Source of the DNA: Bacteroidales bacterium M3
GTDB taxonomy: Bacteria; Bacteroidota; Bacteroidia; Bacteroidales; Muribaculaceae
Assembly (NCBI GenBank): GCA_001689445.1
Contig: LUJN01000030.1
Coordinates: forward strand, 1-42,317
DNA: 42,317 nt
Direction: 5' to 3'
Shown here: piece after piece, positions 21,467 through 31,835 of the stretch
Numbering within the stretch: position 1 is the stretch's first letter
How the letters are laid out: every line of letters starts with the position of its first letter
Notes under the pieces: model-generated
Told to the model about the DNA's origin: nothing
What the model saw: the letters and a program-made list of their open reading frames with translations, nothing else
Databases searched by the model: none
Program-made: the position numbers and the translations under genes

Positions 21467-22270
21467 ATGAAATTGAAGAACATATCAATATTGTGTGCTC
21501 TCATGCTTGCCTTGGCTTCGTGCAGTTCGTCCAAGACATCACTGTCCTACTTTGAAAACCTCAAGGAGTATGAGTCGGGGACTCTCTCGTCGGGCGACTT
21601 CAACGTGAAGATTATCCCCGACGATGAGCTTTTTATCACTGTCACATCTATGGTGCCGGAGGCTACGGCCCCATACAACATCCCGTTATCCAACCCCGCC
21701 ACACGCGGCAATCTCCAGAGCTATAGCCAGGCCACCCAGCAGACATATATCGTCAACAGGAAAGGGGATATAAAGTTCCCGATGATAGGCGACATCCACG
21801 TTGAGGGCATGACCACTACCGAGTTGGCACAGTTCCTTACCAAAAAGATAAGCGCTGATGTCGAAGATCCTTACGTGAGGGTGGAGCTGCTCAACTTCCG
21901 CGTCAATGTGCTTGGTGAGGTCTCCAAGCCCGGAGCCAAGAAAGTCGAGCGTGAGCGCTACTCGGTGCTTGACGCCCTGGCCGATGCCGGCGACCTGACT
22001 CCCTATGGCGAGCGCAGTAACGTGCTGCTTATCCGCGAGGTGGACGGCAAGAAGGAATACCACCGTCTCAACCTCAATGACGCCGCCCTGCTGTCGTCAC
22101 CCTACTTTTACCTGCAGCAGAACGATGTCATCTATGTTGAGCCTAATAAGATACGAAAAGACAACGCCGAATATAACCAAAACAACGCATTCAAGGTGTC
22201 GGTAGCATCAGCCATCGTGAGCGCCTGCTCCGTGGTCGCCTCCCTCGTCATCGCCTTGGTGATCAAGTAA
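21467..22270 (+). CDS. Wza-like polysaccharide export lipoprotein
   Basis: A 267-residue protein of the polysaccharide export family. The lipoprotein signal ends LALASC (lipidated C19). A Poly_export domain covers about 45-135 (IIPDDELFITVTS, IVNRKGDIKFPMIGDIHVEGMT), followed by a SLBB-like region at about 145-230 (VNVLGEVSKPGAKKVERERYSVLDALADAGDLT) and a C-terminal hydrophobic segment at about 243-266. It would form the outer-membrane channel working with the Wzc-like protein encoded 33 nt downstream. First gene of the operon. Confidence 0.93.
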   Translation: MKLKNISILCALMLALASCSSSKTSLSYFENLKEYESGTLSSGDFNVKIIPDDELFITVTSMVPEATAPYNIPLSNPATRGNLQSYSQATQQTYIVNRKGDIKFPMIGDIHVEGMTTTELAQFLTKKISADVEDPYVRVELLNFRVNVLGEVSKPGAKKVERERYSVLDALADAGDLTPYGERSNVLLIREVDGKKEYHRLNLNDAALLSSPYFYLQQNDVIYVEPNKIRKDNAEYNQNNAFKVSVASAIVSACSVVASLVIALVIK

Positions 22271-22303
22271 TCTCAATAATAATAAAAGCATTATCGCAGA
22301 ATC

Positions 22304-24631
22304 ATGAGTTCTAATAGCACTAAAGCCGGTAAAGGGAATAGCAATATAAATCTTGTCGAGCTTTATCAGGAATACAAGTCAAAGTGGTGGTGGTTTGTAG
22401 TCTCAGTCGTAGTGTGCTGCGGACTGGCATTCCTCTACTCGTTGCGCAAGAACCCCATATATCAGGTCAATGCCAGTGTGCTTATCTCACAGGAGGACCA
22501 GAGCAGCGGCTCGTCGATGATGAAGATGTTCTCCCTCGGCGACATGTTCGGCGGCTACAGCTCGGTCGACGACCAGCTGATGGTTATGTCGTCACATGCG
22601 GTTTTGAACAAGACTGTTAGAGATTTGCAGCTCAACAAAAATTATTATGTGAGGAAGAATATATTACGGGGTGAGCCCCGTTATAAGGACATGCCGATTG
22701 AAATGTTCTATGAGCCGTCAATCGCCGATACATTGTCCGTCTATATGGGATTCCGCGTGAAAGTCGACAAGGATGAGAATGTGGATGTGCGCGTGAAGAT
22801 AAAGGGGGAGACCGTGACCGAGGTAGAGGACAAAAAGTTCCCGGTTTCAGTCCAGACGCCGTATGGCCTGTTTGTGTTCAATAAGACCAATAATTTTGAA
22901 AAAGGGGAGGCCATTACCGAGTACATTAATCTTTGTGGCTATGATGCGGCTACCGAAGGGCTGTCGCAGAATGTCGATATATCTATCCCTAACAAGAAAG
23001 CCAACTTTATCCTGCTTGTCGTAAAGGATGCCCTTATCGGTAAATCCAAGGATGTGCTTAATACTATAGTGAAAAACTATAATAGCGTCGGGATGGAGGA
23101 CAAGAAATTGAAAGGGATAAAGACTGCCGAATTTATTGACAATCGTCTTGAGTCCCTGTCTCATGAACTGAATTTGTCAGAACAGGAGGTTGAAGATTAT
23201 AAAAAGTCCAACCACCTGACTGATGTGCGTGCAGAGGCCGCATACCTGATGGAGATGCGTGGCACGTTGGAGGCTGAGCTGGTAAAGGCTGAGACCGATT
23301 TTGAGATACTGACAATGACCCGTAATTTTGTCAAGAATCCTGACAATCATTATTCTCTCATCCCTGCCGGAGCCGTCGGTATCGGAGGGACTTCGGCCGC
23401 CGAGGCTATCAAGACCTATAATGAACTTGTGCTTGAGCGCATGAAGTTGGAAGGAAATGCCAAATCCAATAATGCCGCTTTGCGGACAATAACCGAACAG
23501 CTTGATGCGATGCGAGGCAATATAAACATTTCGCTTGACAAGGCCGTGGAAACCTCACGTGTCAAACTGAGCGATTTGCGCCAAAAGGTAAATGAATCGA
23601 TGTCGAAATTGGGTGATATCCCGCGTCAAGAGCGCGAGTATATCAACATAAAGCGTCAACAGGCCGTGAAGGAACAACTGTTTGTATACCTGCTTCAGCA
23701 GCGGGAGGAGGCGGCTCTCTCTATAGCCAACTCTATGCCGCGTGGCATGGTTATCGATGAGGCTTATTCGATTGTGAAGCCCGTGAGCATGTCGAGGAAG
23801 AAGATGCTGTTTTTTGCTTTCGTGTTGGGGCTGTTGATTCCTGTCGGTATATTATACCTTAAGGGCAAGTTCAAAAACCGCTTTGAGACCCGCAGTGAGC
23901 TTGAAAAGTACACGGCAGTGCCTATTTTGGGAGAGGTGTGTCAGAGCCACCGTAAGGAGATTCTTGTTGTCAGAGACTCATCTTCGGTTGCCGAGCTGTT
24001 CCGTCTTATAAGGTCTAATCTACAGTTTATACTTAACGGGCGTGATGACAAGATAATACTCGTTACCTCTACGATATCCGGCGAAGGCAAGTCTTTCGTG
24101 TCAGTCAATCTTGCCGGTACACTCGCCCTGCTGGGCAAGAAGGTGCTGTTGGTCGGTATGGATATACGCAAGCCGCAATTGGCCAATTACCTGCATCTTG
24201 ACGGCGGCGTAGGACTGACGCAATATCTCTCGTCAGATAGCTATACCCTAAAGGATATAATAAAAGTCGCACCGTTGATGAAGGACATGGATGTTATTGT
24301 CGCCGGACCTGTGCCTCCAAATCCTGCTGAATTGTTGGCTTCAACCAAGGTTGACGAGATGTTTGGAGAACTTAATGATGTATATGACTACATCATTGTC
24401 GACAGTGCGCCGGTTGGCATGGTCAGCGACACTTTTGTGCTTGACCGTGTGGCTAATGCTACCGTATATGTCTGTCGTGCCAATTATTCTTCCCTCAAGG
24501 ATGTGCAATTCCTCAACAATGTCTATGCCGACAAACGCCTTAAGAAGATGACGCTTATCGTCAACGGTACACCGACCCGCAAGGGCTATTGCTATGGTTA
24601 CGGGACTATCCCTGTGGCCACTGAGCAGTAA
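22304..24631 (+). CDS. Wzc-like chain-length regulator and tyrosine autokinase
   Basis: A 775-residue inner-membrane protein. The N-terminal Wzz domain has a first transmembrane helix at about 28-48, a long periplasmic coiled coil at about 260-480 and a second helix at about 505-525. The cytoplasmic BY-kinase has Walker A SGEGKS (K596), Walker A' VGMDIRKP and Walker B IIVDSAP. The tail holds a tyrosine cluster (Y762, Y764, Y766) for autophosphorylation. It couples polymer length and export with the Wza-like lipoprotein. The 105-nt gap after it is the largest within the operon and holds no gene. Confidence 0.95.
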   Translation: MSSNSTKAGKGNSNINLVELYQEYKSKWWWFVVSVVVCCGLAFLYSLRKNPIYQVNASVLISQEDQSSGSSMMKMFSLGDMFGGYSSVDDQLMVMSSHAVLNKTVRDLQLNKNYYVRKNILRGEPRYKDMPIEMFYEPSIADTLSVYMGFRVKVDKDENVDVRVKIKGETVTEVEDKKFPVSVQTPYGLFVFNKTNNFEKGEAITEYINLCGYDAATEGLSQNVDISIPNKKANFILLVVKDALIGKSKDVLNTIVKNYNSVGMEDKKLKGIKTAEFIDNRLESLSHELNLSEQEVEDYKKSNHLTDVRAEAAYLMEMRGTLEAELVKAETDFEILTMTRNFVKNPDNHYSLIPAGAVGIGGTSAAEAIKTYNELVLERMKLEGNAKSNNAALRTITEQLDAMRGNINISLDKAVETSRVKLSDLRQKVNESMSKLGDIPRQEREYINIKRQQAVKEQLFVYLLQQREEAALSIANSMPRGMVIDEAYSIVKPVSMSRKKMLFFAFVLGLLIPVGILYLKGKFKNRFETRSELEKYTAVPILGEVCQSHRKEILVVRDSSSVAELFRLIRSNLQFILNGRDDKIILVTSTISGEGKSFVSVNLAGTLALLGKKVLLVGMDIRKPQLANYLHLDGGVGLTQYLSSDSYTLKDIIKVAPLMKDMDVIVAGPVPPNPAELLASTKVDEMFGELNDVYDYIIVDSAPVGMVSDTFVLDRVANATVYVCRANYSSLKDVQFLNNVYADKRLKKMTLIVNGTPTRKGYCYGYGTIPVATEQ

Positions 24632-24736
24632 GGTCTACTGTCGGCCATAGCGGAACTTTTGCCGGATTGTCCGGAAGATGCCGTTAACGGATTGTTACCT
24701 TTTGAGAATCTAATTTGAGAGAGTCTTTGATTTGAT

Positions 24737-26293
24737 ATGACAACCAGCAAATCGACCAATAACAAGCGGATCGCAAAAAACACAATGCTCCTTTACGTGA
24801 GGATGCTGTTGCTTGTGGCTGTGAACTTGTACACGTCACGTATCGTGCTGGAAGCGTTGGGAGTCTCGGACTTCGGTGTATACAATGTTGTCGGAGGTGT
24901 GGTGGCGATGTTTGCTCTGTTGAGCGGCTCGTTGTCCGCTGCTATAAGCCGGTATATCACCTATGAGCTTGGGACAGGCAACAAGGAAAGACTGAATTTA
25001 ATTTTCTCAACTTCTGTCAATATCCTCATAATAATGTCGGTGGCGGTCATTATCTTGGCCGAGACTGTCGGACTCTGGTTCCTGAATGTAAAGATGGTCT
25101 TTCCACCGGGACGTCTTGCCGCTGCCAATTGGGTGTTCCAACTGTCGATGCTGACATTTGTCATCAACCTCATATCTATCCCATACAATGCCGCTATAAT
25201 CTCTCATGAGAAGATGTCGGCATTTGCTTATATAAGCATACTTGAGGCATTCGGTAAACTTGGCATAGCTTTTCTTGTCATGCTGAGTGTACCCGACAAG
25301 TTGGTGTTCTATGCTGTTCTCATGTGTCTGCTTGCCATTGCAGTCAGAGTTGTATATGTGCGGTATTGCAAAGGACATTTTTCGGAATGTACCTATCATC
25401 TGATGATTGACCGTCCTCTTCTGAAGGAAATGTTTGGGTTTGCCGGATGGAACTTTATTGGGGCAGGTAGCGTCGTGTTGCGCAACCAGGGGGGGAATAT
25501 TGTGATAAATCTATTTTACGGCACTGTGGTTAATGCCGCGTGTGGAATTGCCGTACAGGTCAACAACGCAATAACAGGTTTTGTCACTAATTTTATGACT
25601 GCGCTCAATCCCCAGATAACCAAGTATTATGCGAGTGGGGAATATCAATATATGACTACTTTGATATTCAATGGAGCACGCCTGTCGTTCTATCTGCTGT
25701 TGCTGATATCTGTACCGGTATTGCTCAATACCCATTATCTGCTGTCTCTGTGGCTTACTACTGTGCCTGAATACACTGCCTTGTTTGTGCAGTTGACATT
25801 GGTATTTGCCATGAGTGAATCCATTTCCAATCCGCTTATTACGGTGACACTTGCTACGGGCAACATACGTAATTATCAGATTATAGTCGGAGGCCTTCAG
25901 ATGCTCAACCTGCCTATTGTCTACGTGCTTCTGCGCAATGGCTTCGCTCCCCAGTGGGTCTATATCGTGGCTATAATCATTTCGCAGGCATGTCTGGCTG
26001 CGCGTCTCGTCCTGTTACGCAGGATGATTGACCTTGATGTCAGGCGATACATGACCAAGGTTTACCTTAATGTGATAGCTGTAGGTGTCTGCGCCATGGT
26101 TATTCCCGCGTGTATGAGAATGGCTCTTACGGAGAACTTTGTCAATTTCGTGATGATTTCTCTTGTGAGCCTTGTGTGCACGGCTATTTCGATATATTAT
26201 GTCGGGTGTACAAGAGAGCAACGCGCCTTTGTGGTGGAGAAATGTCGTAAAATCGCCCGTGATAAGGGACTATTGAGAAAGGATATTCAGTAA
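24737..26293 (+). CDS. Wzx-like oligosaccharide flippase
   Basis: A 518-residue polytopic membrane protein of the MOP/PST superfamily with about 12-14 transmembrane helices. The N-terminus has KNTMLLYVRMLLLVAVNLYTSRIVLEALGVSDFGVYNVVGG, a pattern common in Bacteroidales flippases. It would turn lipid-linked repeat units across the inner membrane. Its TAA overlaps the next ATG by one base, so translation is probably coupled. Confidence 0.93.
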   Translation: MTTSKSTNNKRIAKNTMLLYVRMLLLVAVNLYTSRIVLEALGVSDFGVYNVVGGVVAMFALLSGSLSAAISRYITYELGTGNKERLNLIFSTSVNILIIMSVAVIILAETVGLWFLNVKMVFPPGRLAAANWVFQLSMLTFVINLISIPYNAAIISHEKMSAFAYISILEAFGKLGIAFLVMLSVPDKLVFYAVLMCLLAIAVRVVYVRYCKGHFSECTYHLMIDRPLLKEMFGFAGWNFIGAGSVVLRNQGGNIVINLFYGTVVNAACGIAVQVNNAITGFVTNFMTALNPQITKYYASGEYQYMTTLIFNGARLSFYLLLLISVPVLLNTHYLLSLWLTTVPEYTALFVQLTLVFAMSESISNPLITVTLATGNIRNYQIIVGGLQMLNLPIVYVLLRNGFAPQWVYIVAIIISQACLAARLVLLRRMIDLDVRRYMTKVYLNVIAVGVCAMVIPACMRMALTENFVNFVMISLVSLVCTAISIYYVGCTREQRAFVVEKCRKIARDKGLLRKDIQ

Positions 26294-27447
26294 TGATAAA
26301 TATAACCGATCCAAAAGACTGCTGCGGCTGCACGGCCTGTGCGAGCATTTGCGGCAAGAATGCCATAAGAATGGAGCCCGATGCAATGGGCTTTCTGTAT
26401 CCTGTGGTTGATACGGATTTGTGCGTGGAATGTGGCATGTGCGAGAAGGTATGTGCATTCCACGATAATTATGATAAGTCACTTAACCTTGCCTCCCCCG
26501 ATGCCTATGCCATAAGGCATAAGGATATACGTCAGGTGGAGACGAGCCGTAGCGGCGCGGCTTTTATTGCCCTGTCCGACTACGTGCTTGCCCGGGGTGG
26601 GGTGGTGTATGGCGCGGGATATACCGACCATTTCCGTGTGGTGCATAAGCGTGCTGTGACCCCCGGGGAGCGCGACGAGTTCAAGGGGAGCAAGTATGTG
26701 CAGAGCGACCTCACCGGCATCTTCCGGCAGGTCAGGACCGACTTGAAGGCGGGGCTTAAGGTGATGTTTTCAGGCACTCCATGCCAAACTTCCGGTCTTG
26801 CCTCATTCATAGGCCCGCGCCTGCGAGACAATCTATATCTTGTTGACATCGTGTGCCATGGCGTCCCCGGACCGTATATATGGCGCGACTATCTTGAATA
26901 TGTTGAAAAACGCATGGGCGCACCGTTGGTGGAGGTCGATTTCCGCGACAAGAAACACTTCGGATGGAAAGCCCATCGAGAATCCTTCAAGACCGCCAAG
27001 GAGTATCGTGACAGCAATGTCTATGCTTATATATTTAACGAGTGTGTGATGTTCCGTCATTCCTGTGGTGTATGTCCGTTTGCCAATACACAGCGACCAT
27101 CGGATGTCACGTTGGCCGATTTCTGGGGTTGGGATAAGGTAGTAAGGGGCTTCAATTCAGATGATAAGGGATGTAATCTTGTCTTATGTAATACGCTAAA
27201 GGGTAAGCAACTCTTTGATGACGTTAAAGGATATCTTGACTTTATGCCTGTCAATGTTGAGGATTGTCTCCAACCAAATTTGCGTCATCCGACAACCATC
27301 TCCCCGAGCCGTATGAAGTTTGAGCGGGACTATGAGCGTCATGGATTGCAATATATTATAAAGCATTATGGCGACAGTCGCTTTAAGAGGTTTAGGAGGA
27401 GAGTATTACGAAAAATTAGAAGAATAGTGACATTAAATCATGGATGA
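26293..27447 (+). CDS. FrhB-like iron-sulfur flavoprotein of the capsule locus (copy 1)
   Basis: A 384-residue protein with two N-terminal 4Fe-4S ferredoxin motifs (C10, C13, C16, C20 and C44, C47, C50, C54). They are followed by FrhB/FdhB-type domains named after coenzyme F420 hydrogenase beta subunit (about 80-340, with SGTPCQTSGL and CHGVPGP). Bacteroidales are not known to make F420, so flavin is the more likely cofactor. Such genes recur in capsule clusters beside pyruvyl transferases; their reaction is unknown. A sugar or lipid-linked redox step is speculative. It overlaps the next gene by 8 nt. Confidence 0.88.
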   Translation: MINITDPKDCCGCTACASICGKNAIRMEPDAMGFLYPVVDTDLCVECGMCEKVCAFHDNYDKSLNLASPDAYAIRHKDIRQVETSRSGAAFIALSDYVLARGGVVYGAGYTDHFRVVHKRAVTPGERDEFKGSKYVQSDLTGIFRQVRTDLKAGLKVMFSGTPCQTSGLASFIGPRLRDNLYLVDIVCHGVPGPYIWRDYLEYVEKRMGAPLVEVDFRDKKHFGWKAHRESFKTAKEYRDSNVYAYIFNECVMFRHSCGVCPFANTQRPSDVTLADFWGWDKVVRGFNSDDKGCNLVLCNTLKGKQLFDDVKGYLDFMPVNVEDCLQPNLRHPTTISPSRMKFERDYERHGLQYIIKHYGDSRFKRFRRRVLRKIRRIVTLNHG

Positions 27448-28690
27448 TTACAGCATATCATATATGGATGACCGCGATATAGGCGGTTATAGTTACGTGA
27501 AGGTCGTCGGCTGGTTATTGCTGATGACTGTGGGATTTGGATTGATATGGTTCAATTATGGTTTCTTCAATTATCTTTTCGTAGCGATACTCGGGTATTA
27601 TTTCTTACGCTGTTCGGGTGATGATGTGATCGGGCGCAAATGGTATGTCGCATATATTGTCGCCGTCATGGGTTCATGTGCCTACTCGTATCTCTACAAT
27701 CATCAGAATCCGGTAAGCGTGTTTGCCTACTCATATCCTTATATAGGCATATTCTCAATATTTATTTTTGCGTTCTATCGTGTGTCGCTGAGGCAAGCCG
27801 AGAGGGCGATGATGTGCCTTTCCGTCTTGTGGTGTTGTTGTTACCTTATCCAATGGGTCCTTTATCCTAAATTGATATTATGGACTGGAGCATTGGATGA
27901 TACTAATATAAATGATACTATGTTCCGTATGAGGCTTCCGGGGAGCATATGTGCATATTGCCTTTTTTTGTATGGCATCAACAAGTGGATGATTTATAAG
28001 CGTCCCGGATATATCCTATACACGGTGCTTGGTATGTTGCCGATATTTATTCAGGGCTTCCGTAGCCTTACCACCGGCATAGTCTTGTGCGGTTTTATAA
28101 TGATTGGGATCATCTCCAAGAAGGTCTGGAAGACTGTATTGTGGTTTGTGGTATTTTGTATACTGGGTTTTGCGGCGACCCAAGTCCCGATAGTCGGTGA
28201 GAAGATTGAGGAAATGGTTGAACGAAATGAGGATGACCAGACGTTTGCAAATGAGGACTATATCCGCTATTTCGAGTATGACTATTTTGCAAATGAGTTT
28301 TTTGTTAAGCCCGGGGAGAAATTCTTTGGTGGCGGTGCCTCTCTGTTTGATAAGACTGATTATGGGAGGAAGCTTATGCTTGCAGAGGACCGTTTCGGAT
28401 TCTATTGGGTTGACCTTGGGCTGGTTGGTTTAAGTTGGATTATCGGTATACCGGCTGTAATCTGCCTATTGGTTATAATCTATAAGAATGTGAAGTATTG
28501 CAGGGGGAGTGGCATACAGTATGTTAGATTTACACTGATAGCGGTTACTCTCGCGTCGGCGGTCACATCCATGGAGCTGTTCCGAAACGGCAATATGGTG
28601 ATTATAGGGCTGATGCTATATATCATTTCCAGGGCTAACGAGGATTCATTGGACGAATTGGTGGAGGATTCCCAAAACGAAGAAAAATAG
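27440..28690 (+). CDS. Wzy-like polysaccharide polymerase
   Basis: A 416-residue polytopic membrane protein with about 10-11 transmembrane helices and a large hydrophilic loop at about 245-320 (EKIEEMVERNEDDQTFANEDYIRYFEYDYFANEFF), as in O-antigen polymerase/ligase proteins. It would join repeat units in the periplasm. Sequence conservation is low in this family, so the call rests on topology and locus. The gene is noticeably more AT-rich than the operon's ends. Confidence 0.75.
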   Translation: MDDYSISYMDDRDIGGYSYVKVVGWLLLMTVGFGLIWFNYGFFNYLFVAILGYYFLRCSGDDVIGRKWYVAYIVAVMGSCAYSYLYNHQNPVSVFAYSYPYIGIFSIFIFAFYRVSLRQAERAMMCLSVLWCCCYLIQWVLYPKLILWTGALDDTNINDTMFRMRLPGSICAYCLFLYGINKWMIYKRPGYILYTVLGMLPIFIQGFRSLTTGIVLCGFIMIGIISKKVWKTVLWFVVFCILGFAATQVPIVGEKIEEMVERNEDDQTFANEDYIRYFEYDYFANEFFVKPGEKFFGGGASLFDKTDYGRKLMLAEDRFGFYWVDLGLVGLSWIIGIPAVICLLVIIYKNVKYCRGSGIQYVRFTLIAVTLASAVTSMELFRNGNMVIIGLMLYIISRANEDSLDELVEDSQNEEK

Positions 28691-28695
28691 AGGCT

Positions 28696-29781
28696 ATGAA
28701 GACAGGTATACTGACGTTTCACAATGCGTATAATTATGGCGCGGTTTTGCAGTGCTATGCATTGCAGGAGACCCTGCGCGAAATGGGGCTGGATGTATAT
28801 GTTATAGACTATCGGCAGCGTAAGATTGCGGAGAATTATCGGATGTTTGTATGGAAGTGGTTTCTGAAAAAGTTGCCGTTTCCTAAAAGACTCATCAAGT
28901 ATATAGGGGACATCCGCAAAATGAGGCGGAAGAAACGGCTGTTTGATAACTTTGTCGACAAGTTTCTGCGTGTAGATAAGACGGCGGCCAATGTTGTACC
29001 TGTCGACTATGATGCGTACGTAGTGGGAAGCGATCAAGTGTGGGGGCTTCATTGTACCGGGGCATTTGATATGGTATACAGCGGACAGTTTGAGCGTAGG
29101 GATGGCTCGTTGCTTGTAGGTTATGCTATAAGCAGCACGGCTCGTTCGATGGCGCAAATCGGACAAGAGGAACTTTCCGCGGTAGGATGTCGTTTTGATG
29201 CCCTTTCTTTCCGGGAGCGGGAGATTGAGGAGAAAATGGAAAAGTGTTGTGGACGTGCTTTCCCTGTTGTTCTTGACCCGACGTTGCTTGCGGAGGATGC
29301 CATGTGGCATCGTGTGGCGGCATTGGGAGAGATGACGGAAAAAACGAAGCCCTATATATTGGTGTATGAGGTAAGGTACAAGGATGGGCATCGATCCTCA
29401 CTGCTGCACCATGCTAAAGGGCTTGCCGAGAGGATAGGCGCTGAGGTTGTTGTGGCTTCGGCTGGAGAATTGCCGGTATGTGATTTTGTATCCTTGTTTA
29501 AGGACGCAGCATGTGTAATCACCTCATCTTTCCATGCCGTGGCATTTTCAGTTATATTTGAGACACCTTTCTATTCCTATCGGCTTGGAGATGGAAAGGA
29601 CAATCGTTATGTCGACTTGTTGCAGTCAATCGGGCTTGGAAATCTTCTTGTTGATTTGGATTTCTCCCCGTTGGAAGTTCCGGCTGTTGATTTTATGAAA
29701 TCAAAGAAGTTATTAGCTGAAAAGAGAAATTATTCCAGGGATTTCTTGGCGCGTACATTCTCCTGTGGTGATGCGAGATAG
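28696..29781 (+). CDS. Polysaccharide pyruvyl transferase family protein (copy 1)
   Basis: A 361-residue member of the pyruvyl transferase superfamily, which adds ketal-linked pyruvate from PEP to sugars. The start KTGILTFHNAYNYGAVLQCYALQETL is typical. The VVGSDQVWG segment and the C-terminal VITSSFHAVAFSVIFETPFY block are conserved. It starts 6 nt after the polymerase gene. Many family members in capsule loci are untested, so the donor and acceptor are inferred. Confidence 0.9.
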   Translation: MKTGILTFHNAYNYGAVLQCYALQETLREMGLDVYVIDYRQRKIAENYRMFVWKWFLKKLPFPKRLIKYIGDIRKMRRKKRLFDNFVDKFLRVDKTAANVVPVDYDAYVVGSDQVWGLHCTGAFDMVYSGQFERRDGSLLVGYAISSTARSMAQIGQEELSAVGCRFDALSFREREIEEKMEKCCGRAFPVVLDPTLLAEDAMWHRVAALGEMTEKTKPYILVYEVRYKDGHRSSLLHHAKGLAERIGAEVVVASAGELPVCDFVSLFKDAACVITSSFHAVAFSVIFETPFYSYRLGDGKDNRYVDLLQSIGLGNLLVDLDFSPLEVPAVDFMKSKKLLAEKRNYSRDFLARTFSCGDAR

Positions 29782-29799
29782 TGGTAATGGTGGTATAAT

Positions 29800-30771
29800 A
29801 TGAGCGAAAAGATATCTGTAATAATTCCTGTATACAATGCCGTCAAATATCTGGGGGCATGTGTTGACAGCGTATTGTCTCAGACGGGGTGTGACCTTGA
29901 GTTGATATTGGTTGATGACGGGAGTTCCGACGGTTCGGGCGAATTGTGCATGGAATATGAAAGGAAGGACAGTCGGGTGAGGTATCTGCACAAGGAAAAC
30001 GGAGGTGTCAGCTCTGCACGCAATATGGGGCTTAATCACGCAACGGGAGATTGGATTGCATTTGCCGATGCCGATGACTATATGTTGCCTGATGCCCTTT
30101 CTCATATGGTGGGAGCGATAGGAGAGAGAGATGATATGATTGTGTCATCCTCGCTACGTCTGCAGGACGGGAAATTATACGAGGAGTGTGTTTTCCCCGA
30201 TAACACATATGGCGATTCGCTCTCTGCCGTGAGGCATTACGCCCTTTGGGCATACCTTTTCAGGCGCGAAGTTATAGAAGCAAATGGATTGAGGTTTGTG
30301 GAGGGGCTGAAGTATTCTGAAGACAGGGTATTTATATTTCAGTATGCGATGGCAAGCAAGTCGCTTAGGAGTCTCTCTGTCCCAACCTACGTGTATCGTA
30401 TCAATGAATCATCGGCATGTCAGACACGCGATGTGATGAATATGGCCAAGTGCCAACTTGAGGCCGTCGGGTATATTTTGAAACTTATCCAACATACGGA
30501 CAATAGCAACCATCGTGATAAGCTTATCAATGAGTCGAGGCTGATTCTGCGCTTTACTGTTGAAAAAGTGGCGATAAACACCGTCGGAGCAGTCCCTGTG
30601 ATGAATACGAGACGATTGATGAAGGAGATGTCAATACCATTTTATTCGTCGGTTTACGAGTATTCCAAGCTGTGTGTGCTTTGTAAGATGAAGAAAATAA
30701 AACGGCGGTTGGTCGGAGCGAAACCCAGAAAAGAAGTCAAATTATCAAACACACCCTTAATTGAGCAGTGA
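29800..30771 (+). CDS. Family 2 glycosyltransferase
   Basis: A 323-residue cytoplasmic or membrane-associated GT-A enzyme. N-terminal ISVIIPVYNAVKYLGACVDSVLSQ, nucleotide-binding VDDGSSDGS (D39, D40), the GGVSSARNMGL block and the metal-binding DAD (90-92) are all present. It adds one sugar to the lipid-linked repeat unit; donor and acceptor are unknown. The C-terminal part is basic and without clear membrane helices. Confidence 0.93.
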   Translation: MSEKISVIIPVYNAVKYLGACVDSVLSQTGCDLELILVDDGSSDGSGELCMEYERKDSRVRYLHKENGGVSSARNMGLNHATGDWIAFADADDYMLPDALSHMVGAIGERDDMIVSSSLRLQDGKLYEECVFPDNTYGDSLSAVRHYALWAYLFRREVIEANGLRFVEGLKYSEDRVFIFQYAMASKSLRSLSVPTYVYRINESSACQTRDVMNMAKCQLEAVGYILKLIQHTDNSNHRDKLINESRLILRFTVEKVAINTVGAVPVMNTRRLMKEMSIPFYSSVYEYSKLCVLCKMKKIKRRLVGAKPRKEVKLSNTPLIEQ

Positions 30772-31835
30772 TGAGGATAGCGCATATTACATATGGATTC
30801 GGTATTGGCGGTATTGAGACCATGCTTGCCAATATAGCGGGCGAGCAGTCCAGGGAGCACGAGGTGCACATCATCGTAATAAATGATATTGTCGACAAGA
30901 CTCTTGTCGGGTCACTGCCATCGGGGGTGACATTGCATCTTATCGGGCGACGACGCGGTAGCCGGAATCCCTTGCCATATCTGAAGATGAACATGATATT
31001 GCGCAGGATTGGACCGGACGTAGTGCATCTGCACTATGCTTCTATACGTCGGTTCATAATGTCGCGTGACTTGCGCCGCAAGTTGTGTGTGACCTTGCAC
31101 GACATGTGCACTCCCGTCAACTCTCAGTGGCTTCACAAGTGTGGGCCGGTGTTTGCCATATCGGATGTCGTGAAGGAGGATATACGACATACAAAGGGCC
31201 TTGATGCCATAACGGTATACAATGGTATCAATCCTGCTAAAATTTCCGCTAAAGAGGAATTTGAGCAGCATGGACAGCTTGAAATAGTGCAGGTGAGCCG
31301 TTTGATGCACGAGAAGAAAGGGCAGGATATACTCATAAAGTCCATTAAGGCATTGCGTGACGAGGGGTATGATAACGTGAGCCTTACTTTTATCGGAGAA
31401 GGGGCATCACGGGAGTATCTTGAGGATCTTGTCGCGCAACTGGGGTTGGAAGGCAAGGTGGAGTTTCTTGGAAACAGGAGTCAGGAGTATGTATTCGGAC
31501 ACCTGAAGGACTATGACCTTTTTGTGCAGCCGTCGCGCTTTGAGGGCTTTGGCCTGACTGTCGCTGAGGCGATGGCTGCCCGGGTGCCGGTGTTGGTGTC
31601 CGATATTCAAGGCCCGATGGAGGTGGTCGATTACGGCCGATGCGGAATGGCGTTCAAGAGTGATGATGTTGCCGACTGTGCGCGGGTTCTGAAGTCGATA
31701 ATTGACAATGGATATGACGAAAAGATGGTGGAGACGGCCTATCGGCGTGTTCACAAGATATTCAATGTGCGTGAGACTGCGCGCAGATATGTGGAATTGT
31801 ATGATAAACTTGTAATATCACGGCAGGATGCTTGA
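30771..31835 (+). CDS. Family 4 glycosyltransferase
   Basis: A 354-residue GT-B enzyme. The N-terminal RIAHITYGFGIGGIETMLANIA glycine-rich loop and the C-terminal PSRFEGFGLTVAEAM with the E-x7-E pair are typical of GT4. I chose ATG 30771, which overlaps the previous stop (TGATG); a GTG at 30768 is also in frame. It is one of only two recognisable glycosyltransferases in this locus. It overlaps the following gene by 8 nt. Confidence 0.93.
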   Translation: MRIAHITYGFGIGGIETMLANIAGEQSREHEVHIIVINDIVDKTLVGSLPSGVTLHLIGRRRGSRNPLPYLKMNMILRRIGPDVVHLHYASIRRFIMSRDLRRKLCVTLHDMCTPVNSQWLHKCGPVFAISDVVKEDIRHTKGLDAITVYNGINPAKISAKEEFEQHGQLEIVQVSRLMHEKKGQDILIKSIKALRDEGYDNVSLTFIGEGASREYLEDLVAQLGLEGKVEFLGNRSQEYVFGHLKDYDLFVQPSRFEGFGLTVAEAMAARVPVLVSDIQGPMEVVDYGRCGMAFKSDDVADCARVLKSIIDNGYDEKMVETAYRRVHKIFNVRETARRYVELYDKLVISRQDA